The notes under the pieces were generated by a model. The model had not been told where the DNA came from and searched no databases. It saw nothing but the letters and a program-made list of their open reading frames with translations. Positions 25,112 to 32,395 of a stretch of DNA of 64,000 nucleotides are shown here, piece by piece. Numbering within the stretch: position 1 is the first letter of the stretch; each line of letters begins with the position of its first letter. This DNA comes from Roseitranquillus sp963749675 (GTDB lineage Bacteria > Pseudomonadota > Alphaproteobacteria > Rhodobacterales > Rhodobacteraceae), in assembly GCA_963749675.1 (NCBI GenBank), contig CAVVNT010000001.1, positions 372,001 to 436,000 on the forward strand. The letters run 5' to 3'. Position numbers and translations under genes: made by a program.

Positions 25112-25864
25112 TCACGCCCTTCTACGCGGAGGGGGCAGGTCTTCGGCAGCCGTGTCGGCAGGCGCGTGGAGCCAATGCGCCGGAGTGGCGCGTGCGACCC
25201 AGAAAACGCATGGCTCGCCGCACTCTCGACCGAGCGACGCGGCCCGCTCAGCGGCCTCAAGCCAGGATTCCGGGCCTGGTCCCGGTGCGTCGCGCTGCAG
25301 GCAGGCGCCGAGCGCAACGCGAAGCACGACCAGCTTGCCGGCGGCGTCAAACGGTTGCTTAAGGCTGTCGTCGATCCGGTCGAGTATCGCCCGAACCGAG
25401 CGCGCATTGATTCCCTTCGATGGGCCCAGGATCGCGCCGAGTTCGGTCTCGCCCAGATGGACGATGCGATCCCCCTTCCTCAGCGCGCCCGCGAGACGAA
25501 GAGCGACCGGCAGATGCAGTGGTGCAGCCTGCGCGGCTTGATCCTCTTCGATCGCGATGACAACGACCGCGCTCTGCCTGACCTTGCTGTGCGGCTGCGC
25601 CATCATCGCGTCGAGCCGGCGCAGGGCGTCGGCCCGGTCCGGCAGCCCGGTCGTCGGATTGCGGGTGCTCGTATCCGGTCGCCCGTCGGTGAGCAGCGCG
25701 ATACCGATCGTCGCGGCGACTACCAAGCAGACGATGAGGCCCAGCGTCGATCCCAAGTAGGCCTTGAGAAGGACGCCGGCGAAAAGCGCGAGAAGGCAAA
25801 GCAGCGCTGCGTCTCTTCGCGCGCGCGTGCCGCGCGGAATTGTACTTGAACTGGAAACTGACAC
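25112..25864 (-). CDS. Membrane protein with degenerate GGDEF domain
   Basis: 250 residues with two N-terminal membrane segments (AALLCLLALFAGVLL and TLGLIVCLVVAATIGIALL), then a GGDEF-like fold: NPTTGLPDRADALRRLD matches the usual DxLTGLxNR entry, and KGDRIVHLGETELGAILGPS sits where RxGGDEFxxxL should be. The signature is GETEL, so metal binding and diguanylate cyclase activity are very unlikely. It may bind GTP or c-di-GMP, or act structurally. It lies between yidC and ttcA on the same strand. Start at the ATG at 25864 is plausible but not strongly supported. Confidence 0.65.
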   Translation of the reverse strand: MSVSSSSTIPRGTRARRDAALLCLLALFAGVLLKAYLGSTLGLIVCLVVAATIGIALLTDGRPDTSTRNPTTGLPDRADALRRLDAMMAQPHSKVRQSAVVVIAIEEDQAAQAAPLHLPVALRLAGALRKGDRIVHLGETELGAILGPSKGINARSVRAILDRIDDSLKQPFDAAGKLVVLRVALGACLQRDAPGPGPESWLEAAERAASLGRECGEPCVFWVARATPAHWLHAPADTAAEDLPPPRRRA

Positions 25865-25942
25865 CCGACAGGCCTCACTCGGTACACGCGCCGGGACGAT
25901 CCGGCGTCTTCGGCAAGTTAGCGTGCGGTCCTAAGCGAAGCG

Positions 25943-26779
25943 TTAATCCGCGCTGGCAGGTACGGCCGGCGAAAGCGAAGCGAAGTCGAACAGAGCCGGA
26001 TCAAGAAGGTGCGACGGTCGCGCATTTCCAAGAGCGCGAAAGAGCTTCTGCCGCCGGCCGGGGCTCCGCCGCTCCCACTCGTCGAGCATCGCCTTGATCT
26101 GCTGCCGTTGCAGGCCGTCCTGGCTGCCGCAGAGATCGCAGGGAATGATCGGATAGCGCATCGCGCGCGCGAAAGCGTCGCAGTCCGCCTCGGCGACGTG
26201 GGCGAGCGGGCGGAGCACCGTGATATCTCCGTCATCGTTCAAGAGCTTCGGCGGCATCGCGGCCAGCCGCGAGCCGTGAAAGAGGTTGAGGAAAAAGGTC
26301 TCCAGGATGTCGTCGCGGTGGTGGCCCAGCACGACGGCCTGGCATCCTTCCTCGCGGGCGATACGGTAGAGGTGGCCTCGCCGCAGGCGCGAGCAGAGGG
26401 CGCAGAGCGTGCGCCCCTGCGACTTCTCCATCACGATGGAGTAGGTGTCGCGGTACTCGATCCGGTGGGGCACGCCCATCCGTTCGAGGAAATCAGGCAG
26501 GACCGTCGCCGGGAAGCCCGGCTGACCCTGGTCGAGGTTGCAGGCGAGCAGGTCGACCGGGAGCAGTCCGCGCCACCTGAGCTCCGTCAGCACGGCCAGC
26601 AGCGTGTAGCTGTCCTTGCCACCCGACAGGCAGACGAGCCAGCGGTTCCCCTCGCGTACCATGCCGTACTGGGTGATCGCCTCGCGCATCTCGCGGACGA
26701 TCCGCTTGCGCAGCTTGCGAAACGTCGTCGAATCCGGCGCGCCGTGAAACAGAGGGTGGATTTCGGTGGTTTCTTCCAT
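25943..26779 (-). CDS. ttcA: tRNA 2-thiocytidine synthetase TtcA
   Basis: A 278-residue enzyme from the ATG at 26779 (MEETTEIHPLF). The PP-loop is CLSGGKDSYTLL. The CxxC pairs that hold the iron-sulfur cluster are CALCSRLRRG and CDLCGSQDG; the adenylation-associated region GHHRDDILETFFLNLFHGSR is also present. TtcA thiolates cytidine 32 in certain tRNAs, including tRNA-Arg species. A ribosome-site candidate GAAGAAACC is weak. Confidence 0.93.
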   Translation of the reverse strand: MEETTEIHPLFHGAPDSTTFRKLRKRIVREMREAITQYGMVREGNRWLVCLSGGKDSYTLLAVLTELRWRGLLPVDLLACNLDQGQPGFPATVLPDFLERMGVPHRIEYRDTYSIVMEKSQGRTLCALCSRLRRGHLYRIAREEGCQAVVLGHHRDDILETFFLNLFHGSRLAAMPPKLLNDDGDITVLRPLAHVAEADCDAFARAMRYPIIPCDLCGSQDGLQRQQIKAMLDEWERRSPGRRQKLFRALGNARPSHLLDPALFDFASLSPAVPASAD

Positions 26780-26816
26780 GCGTCGGCCTTTAGCGCGGAT
26801 CCGTGGGGAGGAGTAG

Positions 26817-27407
26817 ATGCGGCACGACCATCCCGACCTGCCAGCCAACCCCTATCCGGACGAGTGGGAGGAGATAACGGGCTTTGCCTACCGCTCGGCC
26901 CTCAGCCTGATCCGGCCGCTCAATGTCGTGCGCGAGCGACTGGGTGAGGACGGCGACTACATCCTGCAGCGCCCGTTCGAGGCCGACTACGAGATCGACG
27001 GGGATGAGTGGCGGCGGCTGACGGTGCCCCGCGGGCTGATCACCGACCTCACCAGCGTTCCGCGCCCCCTTCGGGTCTTCGTCGGTCGGGTCGGGCCGTG
27101 GCTGGAGGCCGCAATAATCCATGACTATCTTTATGTCGCTTGGCAGGATGTCCGGGGCAGGGGGCCGCGTCGCCGTGATCGGCTCTTCGCCGACAGGATG
27201 ATGTTGCGCGCGATGGCTGCGGCCGAAGTCGGCGGGTGGCAGCGCTGGGCGATCTACCTGTCCCTGCGGCTTTTCGGAGCGCGGCCCTACGCCCGGCGGA
27301 GTTCGCGGAAGTATGCCAGGGTCGATGATGTTCGCGGCAGGCTCGCATTCACGTTGCCCGACCGTCAGTCAGGCACCTCGTCGATGCCAGCGCCACCCCA
27401 GGGATGA
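26817..27407 (+). CDS. DUF1353 family protein
   Basis: A 196-residue protein with the DUF1353 core: DEWRRLTVPRGLITDLTSVP, then LEAAIIHDYLYVAW and a later AIYLSLRLFGARPY segment. The His-Asp pair (IHDYLY) and Thr-Asp (ITDLTS) are the conserved residues. DUF1353 proteins are common in phages and prophages; function unknown. It is the only plus-strand gene in an otherwise minus-strand housekeeping block, and its last 43 bases overlap yidD tail-to-tail. GTGGGGAGGAG upstream of the ATG is a strong ribosome site. Confidence 0.75.
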   Translation: MRHDHPDLPANPYPDEWEEITGFAYRSALSLIRPLNVVRERLGEDGDYILQRPFEADYEIDGDEWRRLTVPRGLITDLTSVPRPLRVFVGRVGPWLEAAIIHDYLYVAWQDVRGRGPRRRDRLFADRMMLRAMAAAEVGGWQRWAIYLSLRLFGARPYARRSSRKYARVDDVRGRLAFTLPDRQSGTSSMPAPPQG

Positions 27408-27586
27408 CATCGTGTCAGGCGCCGGAGCGTGAGCCAGCCGCCGCGCATCGCTCCATGGCGGCGCAGCGCTTCGAGGGCGTACGCCGAACATGTCGGCTGG
27501 AACCGGCAGGAATGGCCGACCCACGGCGATAGGATCAGCCGGTATCCCCGGATCGGCAGGGCCAAAAGCCACGCCCCGGGCGTCAC
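27365..27586 (-). CDS. yidD: Membrane protein insertion efficiency factor YidD
   Basis: 73 residues from a GTG at 27586 that overlaps the rnpA stop (GTGA). The YidD signature is complete: LPIRGYRLILSPWVGHSCRF, QPTCSAYALEALRRHG and RRLTRCHPWGGAGIDEVPD with three conserved Cys. YidD is a small peripheral membrane protein that aids YidC-dependent insertion. Its 3' end overlaps the opposing DUF1353 gene. Confidence 0.93.
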   Translation of the reverse strand: MTPGAWLLALPIRGYRLILSPWVGHSCRFQPTCSAYALEALRRHGAMRGGWLTLRRLTRCHPWGGAGIDEVPD

Positions 27587-27972
27587 TCGCCATGCACCCG
27601 ATCGAGCGCGTGCCGCAGATCGTTCAGCAAGAGCTCGAAGGGCCGCTCGGCCGTTGCGTCCCGGCGACCGATCAGGACGTAGTCCCATCCCGACCGGCCA
27701 GCTTGCGGCAGCACAAGCCGCGCTGCTTCTCGCAGCCGGCGCTTCGCACGGTTGCGAATGACGGCATTCCCGACCTTGCGCGAGCAAGTGAAGCCGACCC
27801 GAATTATCGGGGAGCTGTCTTCTCCCTCAACCCGCGCTCGGGCCTGTAGATGGAAGCTGGGTGTGCGCTGGCGATGCGCATGAGATGCGCGCAGGAAATC
27901 TGCACGCTGGCGAAGTCGCGTCAGCGGGGTATCGGCGAATTCCGGCGTCGGCTCTGCGAGCCGGAGGCTCAG
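27583..27972 (-). CDS. rnpA: Ribonuclease P protein component, non-standard start
   Basis: About 129 residues. The RnpA pattern is clear: LRQRADFLRASHAHRQRTP, VGFTCSRKVGNAVIRNRAKR (the RNR motif that binds P RNA), RLREAARLVLPQ and DYVLIGRRDATAERPFELL. It matures the 5' ends of tRNAs with the P RNA. No ATG, GTG or TTG lies in frame between the rpmH coding region and the first conserved residues. The best start is a CTG at 27972 inside CTGA, where TGA is the rpmH stop, mirroring the ATGA/GTGA couplings of this genome. A frameshift near the start is the alternative. Confidence 0.85.
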   Translation of the reverse strand: MSLRLAEPTPEFADTPLTRLRQRADFLRASHAHRQRTPSFHLQARARVEGEDSSPIIRVGFTCSRKVGNAVIRNRAKRRLREAARLVLPQAGRSGWDYVLIGRRDATAERPFELLLNDLRHALDRVHGE

Positions 27973-28106
27973 GCGCTCAAGCTCTTGCGGCCGCGCGCGC
28001 GCCGAGCATTGAGGATCTTGCGCCCCGCCTTGGTGGACATGCGGGCGCGAAAGCCGTGACGGCGCTTGCGCACCGTGTTGCTGGGCTGGAAGGTCCGCTT
28101 CGTCAT
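27969..28106 (-). CDS. rpmH: 50S ribosomal protein L34
   Basis: A 45-residue basic protein, MTKRTFQPSNTVRKRRHGFR and onward to ILNARRARGRKSLSA, the full L34 consensus. It is first gene of the rpmH-rnpA-yidD operon, with an excellent sigma-70 type promoter about 50 bases upstream. Overlaps rnpA. Confidence 0.97.
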   Translation of the reverse strand: MTKRTFQPSNTVRKRRHGFRARMSTKAGRKILNARRARGRKSLSA

Positions 28107-28158
28107 CTTCGTCTCCGTCTCGTCGCCGCCGCAGGGCGCCCGCCCGCAGGAAGCGCAC

Positions 28159-28187
28159 CGTCTAGGCAGGCTTTGTCGGCCTGTCAA
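28159..28187 (-). promoter_or_regulatory. rpmH promoter
   Basis: On the minus strand, TTGACA (28187-28182), a 17-base spacer and TAGACG (28164-28159). This leaves a leader of roughly 45-50 bases to the rpmH ATG at 28106. It is the best -35 box in the window, as expected for a strong ribosomal protein promoter. Confidence 0.7.
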
Positions 28188-28359
28188 CCATCGCTGCCGT
28201 GTTACAGATGCTTGCCGAACCAGCGCAAGGTGATGACACATTCCTCGTCCGTTCACCCCCTTTGCGTCGCGACGCATCAAGGCGACGTGAAGCACCTATG
28301 CCTCGAGGTCGTGAAGGTCGCATGTTGCGCCCTGCGCATGTTTCCATGAGAGAATCGCT

Positions 28360-29097
28360 GTGGACGAGACGACAGACTTGCCCGGTCGCGACGGATTTCT
28401 CCGCCGCCTGCCGATCCTGATAATCATCACCGTCGCTCTCGTCGGCGCGTTTGCGTTTCGTGACTTCCTGTCGTTCGAGTCGCTGTCGCGCAACCGCGAG
28501 GCGCTTCTCGCCTTTCGCGATGCCAACTACGTGCTGACGGCGCTGGGCTTCGTCGGGGTATACGCGCTGCTGGTGGCGTTCTCGCTGCCCGGCGCGACGA
28601 TCGCCACCCTGACGGGCGGCTTTCTGTTCGGGGTCTTTCCGGGCACGCTCTTCAACGTGCTTGCCGCTACCGCGGGCGCGACGGTGATCTTTCTCGCGGC
28701 GCGTTGGGGCGCAGGCGAAAGACTTGCGGAGCGGATGGACGCGGGCGAGGGCCTGGTCCGCCGGATCAAGGCCGGCATCGACGAGAACCAGTGGTCGATG
28801 CTGTTCCTGATCCGCCTCGTCCCTGCGGTGCCGTTCTTTGTGGCCAACGTCGTCCCGGCGCTCGTCGGTGTCCCGCTCTTCCGTTACGTCGTCTCGACCT
28901 TCATCGGGATCGTCCCCGGTGCCGTGGTCTATACCTCGGTTGGAGCCGGCCTTGGTGAAATTTTTGCCCGTGGCGAGAAGCCCGACCTTGGAATCATCTT
29001 CGAGCCGCGCATCCTGCTGCCGCTTCTGGGCCTCTGCGCGCTGGCGGCGCTGCCGATCCTGCTCAAGGCCGTCCGCGGCCGGAAAGGCCTTCGATGA
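28360..29097 (+). CDS. TVP38/TMEM64 family (SNARE-associated/DedA-like) membrane protein
   Basis: 245 residues from a GTG at 28360. Five or six hydrophobic segments; the family core is ATIATLTGGFLFGVFPGTLF followed by NVLAATAGATVIFLAARWGA, and the re-entrant Pro-rich segment LIRLVPAVPFFVANVVPALV. Such proteins are lipid scramblase/flippase relatives of unknown bacterial role. The stop overlaps the next ATG (ATGA) of a mercuric-reductase-like flavoprotein, a pairing seen in many bacteria. Confidence 0.85.
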   Translation: MDETTDLPGRDGFLRRLPILIIITVALVGAFAFRDFLSFESLSRNREALLAFRDANYVLTALGFVGVYALLVAFSLPGATIATLTGGFLFGVFPGTLFNVLAATAGATVIFLAARWGAGERLAERMDAGEGLVRRIKAGIDENQWSMLFLIRLVPAVPFFVANVVPALVGVPLFRYVVSTFIGIVPGAVVYTSVGAGLGEIFARGEKPDLGIIFEPRILLPLLGLCALAALPILLKAVRGRKGLR

Positions 29098-30509
29098 AGA
29101 TCATCAAGACCGATGTTTGCGTGATCGGCGCCGGGTCCGGGGGCCTCTCCGTCGCCGCCGGCGCGGTTCAAATGGGTGCAGGGGTCGTGCTGATTGAGGC
29201 GGGCAAGATGGGTGGCGACTGCCTGAATTACGGATGCGTGCCCTCCAAATCGCTGATCGCTGCCAGCAAGGCCGCTTGGTCGCAGTCGCACAGCGGCGCC
29301 TTCGGCGTCAGCGCAGTCGAGCCGCAGGTAGACTATAAGGCGGTGATGGAGCATGTCCGCGGCGTGATCGAGACGATTGCCCCGATCGACAGTCAGGAGC
29401 GGTTCGAGGGGCTCGGCGTGCACGTCATCCGTGAGCACGCCCGCTTCGTAAGCGAAAGCGAGGTCGAAGCCGGTGAGACGCGGATCAAGGCGCGCCGCTT
29501 CGTCGTCGCCACCGGCTCGCGGCCGTTCGTCCCGCCGATCCCTGGGCTGGAGGACGTCGGGTATCTTACCAACGAGACGATCTTCGACCTGCGCGAGCAG
29601 CCGGAGCACCTGATCGTCATCGGCGGCGGTCCGATCGGCCTCGAACTGGCGCAGGCGCACCGCCGTCTCGGCTCTCGCGTCACGGTGATCGAGGCGGCGA
29701 GGGCGCTCGGCAAGGATGACCCGGAAATCGCCGCGGTCGTGCTGGAGCGGCTGCGGGAGGAGGGAGTCGAGATCGTCGAGGGGGCTTCCGTCAAGCACAT
29801 CGAGGCCATCGACCGCGGCCTGAAGGTCAGTACCGATGCGGACAGCTGGATCGGGACGCACCTGCTCGTGGCCGTCGGGCGTGCCGCCAATGTCGAAGAC
29901 CTCGGTCTCGATGCCGCGGGCGTCGCGTACGACGGGAAAGGGCTGAAGGTGAGCGACGATCTGCGGTCGACCAACCGCCGCGTCTATGTCGTAGGCGACG
30001 CGGCGCGACGCCTGCAGTTCACCCACGTCGCGGGATATCACGCGAGTGTCGTGATCCGCCCGATCCTGTTCGGCCTGTCGGCGAGGGCGAAGCAGAACCA
30101 CATTCCTTGGGTCACCTATACCGATCCCGAGGTTGCGCATGTCGGAATGGCCGAGGCCGACGCGCGCAAGAAGCACGGCCATCGCCTCACGGTCGCGCGG
30201 TTCGAGTACGCCGAGAACGACCGCGCCCAGACCGAGCGCGAGACAGTGGGCTTCATCAAGGTGATGGTCGTGGGCGGCAAGCCCGTCGGCGCTTCGGTTG
30301 TCGGGGCGCAGGCGGGCGAACTCATCAGCCTGTGGAGCCTCGTGATCGCCAACGGCCTCAAGATGAAGGCTGTCACCGAGATGGTTGCGCCCTATCCGAC
30401 ACTCTCGGAACTCAACAAGCGGGTGGCCGGTACCTATTTTTCCCCCAAGCTCTTTGATAACCCTAAGCTAAAGCGGGTCGTCGGCCTCGTGCAGCGGCTC
30501 GTGCCTTGA
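29094..30509 (+). CDS. Mercuric reductase-like FAD/NAD(P) disulfide oxidoreductase
   Basis: 471 residues, class I pyridine nucleotide-disulfide oxidoreductase. FAD site VCVIGAGSGGLSVAAGA, redox-active pair GGDCLNYGCVPSK, NAD(P) site LIVIGGGPIGLELAQAH, second FAD motif RVYVVGDAA, and a C-terminal dimerisation domain with AYPTLSE-like APYPTLSELNKR. The N-terminal heavy-metal domain and the C-terminal Cys pair of MerA are missing, so mercury reduction is unlikely. The His-Glu of dihydrolipoyl dehydrogenases is also not evident at the C-terminus. Coupled by ATGA to the TVP38 gene; a histidine kinase follows 18 bases later. Confidence 0.85.
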   Translation: MKIIKTDVCVIGAGSGGLSVAAGAVQMGAGVVLIEAGKMGGDCLNYGCVPSKSLIAASKAAWSQSHSGAFGVSAVEPQVDYKAVMEHVRGVIETIAPIDSQERFEGLGVHVIREHARFVSESEVEAGETRIKARRFVVATGSRPFVPPIPGLEDVGYLTNETIFDLREQPEHLIVIGGGPIGLELAQAHRRLGSRVTVIEAARALGKDDPEIAAVVLERLREEGVEIVEGASVKHIEAIDRGLKVSTDADSWIGTHLLVAVGRAANVEDLGLDAAGVAYDGKGLKVSDDLRSTNRRVYVVGDAARRLQFTHVAGYHASVVIRPILFGLSARAKQNHIPWVTYTDPEVAHVGMAEADARKKHGHRLTVARFEYAENDRAQTERETVGFIKVMVVGGKPVGASVVGAQAGELISLWSLVIANGLKMKAVTEMVAPYPTLSELNKRVAGTYFSPKLFDNPKLKRVVGLVQRLVP

Positions 30510-30527
30510 TGGGGGCTCACTCGCCCG

Positions 30528-31925
30528 ATGAACTCGCTCTCCGGTCGCTTCCTGGTTCTCACGACCCTCTTCGTGATGCTGGCGGAGGTGCTGATCTTCG
30601 TTCCTTCGGTAGCGCGCTATCGCGAGGACTATCTGCTGTCCCGGCTGGAGCGTGCGCAGATCGCAGCGCTGGCGGTGCCCGCCGACGACATGATCGACGA
30701 GGCGGTTGAACGCGAGCTTCTCGAGACGGTCGAGGTATTCAACGTCGTCCTTCGCCGCAACGACATGCGTGAACTCGCGCTGTCCTCGACCGTTCCGGGC
30801 GACCTCTACGCCACCTACGATCTCCGCGACGCCGGCCCGCTGCGATTGATCCGCGACGCGCTGATGCGCCTCGCCGACCCTGAACCGCGGATCATTCGTG
30901 TCATCGGCGACCCGGTGCGCGAGGCGGGCCTGTCGATCGAGGTCACAATGCCGACTGAGCCGCTGCGCGATGCGATGATCGCCTATGGCCTGCGGATCCT
31001 CGCGTTGTCGGCCGTCATTTCGGTCTTCACGGCGCTGCTTCTGTTCCTCGCGGTCAGGCGCGTGCTGGTGAAGCCGATCAAGGGCGTCATCGACGCGATG
31101 ATCAGCTACGCCGAAGCCCCCGAGGACGCGCGCCGCATCATCGAACCGAAGGCCGACGTCATCGAGCTGCGCGAGGCGGAGACGGCCCTGCGTGCGCTCC
31201 AGACCCAGCTTACCGGTTCGCTCCGCCAGAAGGAGCGGCTGGCCCAGCTCGGCGCTGCGGTTGCCAAGGTGAGCCACGACCTGCGCAACATCCTCGCCTC
31301 GGCGCAGCTCTTCGCCGACCGCATGGATTCCAGCGAGGATCCAGGCGTGCGGCGCCTGGCACCGAAGCTCCTGCGATCGATCAGCCGCGCGGTGGCGCTC
31401 TGCGAGACGACGCTCGCCTTCGGCAAGGCGGAGGAGCCGCCGCCGATGCTGAACAGGGTTCTTCTGTCCGAGATCGTCGAAGACGTCCTCGACAACGAGA
31501 GGCTGGCTGCCGGTCGGGGCGACGTCAGGCTTGTCGCTGACGTGCCACACGGATTCACCTTGCGGGCAGACGCCGACCAGCTCCACCGCGTTCTTGGGAA
31601 CCTCGTTCGCAATTCCCGCCAGGCGATCGAGGCTGTCGGACGGGCGGGCGAGGTCCGCGTCTCGGCGGAGGAGACCGAGGCGGCCTGGACGATCACGGTG
31701 TCGGACGACGGCCCCGGCCTGCCGGCGAAGGCCCAGGAGCACCTGTTCGCCGCCTTCTCCGGCGGCGCTCGGAAAGGCGGTACCGGCCTCGGTCTCGCCA
31801 TCTCATCGGAACTGGTGCGCGGCCATGGAGGGCGCCTCTCGCTTGCGCGGACCGGCCCCTCGGGAACGAGCTTCGTCATCGTCCTTCCGAAAGGCACGGT
31901 GCTGGTCGATCAGGCTGCCGAGTGA
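30528..31925 (+). CDS. Membrane sensor histidine kinase
   Basis: A 465-residue kinase with two membrane helices (FLVLTTLFVMLAEVLIFVPS near the N-terminus and LALSAVISVFTALLLFLAV about residues 155-175) flanking a periplasmic sensor domain. A HAMP-like linker follows, then the H-box KVSHDLRNILASAQLF, N-box NLVRNSRQAIEA and G-boxes SDDGPGLP and GGTGLGLAISSELV. HDLRN is the form seen in several Rhizobiales and Rhodobacterales kinases. No response regulator is adjacent. It is probably co-transcribed with the TVP38 and flavoprotein genes, so it may sense an envelope or redox signal (inference). Confidence 0.85.
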   Translation: MNSLSGRFLVLTTLFVMLAEVLIFVPSVARYREDYLLSRLERAQIAALAVPADDMIDEAVERELLETVEVFNVVLRRNDMRELALSSTVPGDLYATYDLRDAGPLRLIRDALMRLADPEPRIIRVIGDPVREAGLSIEVTMPTEPLRDAMIAYGLRILALSAVISVFTALLLFLAVRRVLVKPIKGVIDAMISYAEAPEDARRIIEPKADVIELREAETALRALQTQLTGSLRQKERLAQLGAAVAKVSHDLRNILASAQLFADRMDSSEDPGVRRLAPKLLRSISRAVALCETTLAFGKAEEPPPMLNRVLLSEIVEDVLDNERLAAGRGDVRLVADVPHGFTLRADADQLHRVLGNLVRNSRQAIEAVGRAGEVRVSAEETEAAWTITVSDDGPGLPAKAQEHLFAAFSGGARKGGTGLGLAISSELVRGHGGRLSLARTGPSGTSFVIVLPKGTVLVDQAAE

Positions 31926-31972
31926 AACCCCCTTGCATCGCTCCGCCGCGGCGCGTATCTGCACCCGGGCTC

Positions 31973-32049
31973 GCGCTGGTAGCTCAGTTGGATAGAGTAC
32001 TTGACTACGAATCAAGGGGTCGGGGGTTCGAATCCTCCCCAGCGCGCCA
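31973..32049 (+). tRNA. tRNA-Arg (anticodon ACG)
   Basis: 77 bases with encoded CCA. Acceptor stem gcgctgg/ccagcgc, D-arm tagctcagttggatagagta, anticodon stem cttga/tcaag around loop ctacgaa (anticodon ACG at 32007-32009), T-arm cgggggttcgaatcctcccc-like. A34 is expected to be edited to inosine, reading CGU, CGC and CGA. IS5-type sequence begins 14 bases after the CCA. Confidence 0.95.
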
Positions 32050-32062
32050 GCCATCCTTATAT

Positions 32063-32245
32063 GCCTGAACAATCCGATCAGACGGCGGCATCGCCGGCTG
32101 CGTGAGCGTTGTCGGGTCTGAATGCGCCGAGAATGGCGGCGATCAGGACGACCGAAAATGCCCTGAGGTGGGCGAAGATATCTTCGGATGTTATCGCCGC
32201 AGGCGCAGAGGACTACGAAGTGGAGCGCGTCGATCAGGATGAAAA
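32063..32245 (-). pseudogene. IS5-type transposase remnant, inverted copy
   Basis: This stretch is close to the reverse complement of the right end of the IS5-type element at 32277-33806 (shared cctgaacaatccgatcagac, then tgcgtgagcgttgtcgggtc and so on), with scattered differences. Read leftwards it gives FVVLCACGDNIRRYL, against FAVLCACGHNIRKIL in the other copy. It therefore holds only the C-terminal end of a related transposase and a terminal repeat, lying directly downstream of tRNA-Arg. Confidence 0.75.
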
Positions 32246-32276
32246 GCCGCATTGCCGCATCCAAGGATGTTCCTTA

Positions 32277-32291
32277 GTTCAGCCTGAACAA
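32277..32291 (+). repeat. Left terminal inverted repeat of the IS5-type element
   Basis: gttcagcctgaacaa, exact reverse complement of 33792-33806. It contains an internal small palindrome (ttcagcctgaa). Confidence 0.85.
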
Positions 32292-32395
32292 GGGACATGC
32301 TGCTGATTTCGAAGAAGAACCTTTGGTTTCTCGTGTTTTTGGATCGCAGGGTTTCGTAGAATTCCGGCGAGAACCCTGCGATTTCGGATGCGCCG

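Noticed and set aside
29094..30509. True mercuric reductase (merA)
   Set aside because: The N-terminal metal-binding domain and C-terminal vicinal cysteines are absent and no mer genes are nearby.
31973..32049. tRNA-Arg as attachment site of an integrated island
   Set aside because: No integrase gene and no repeat of the tRNA 3' end were seen downstream; only IS sequence follows.
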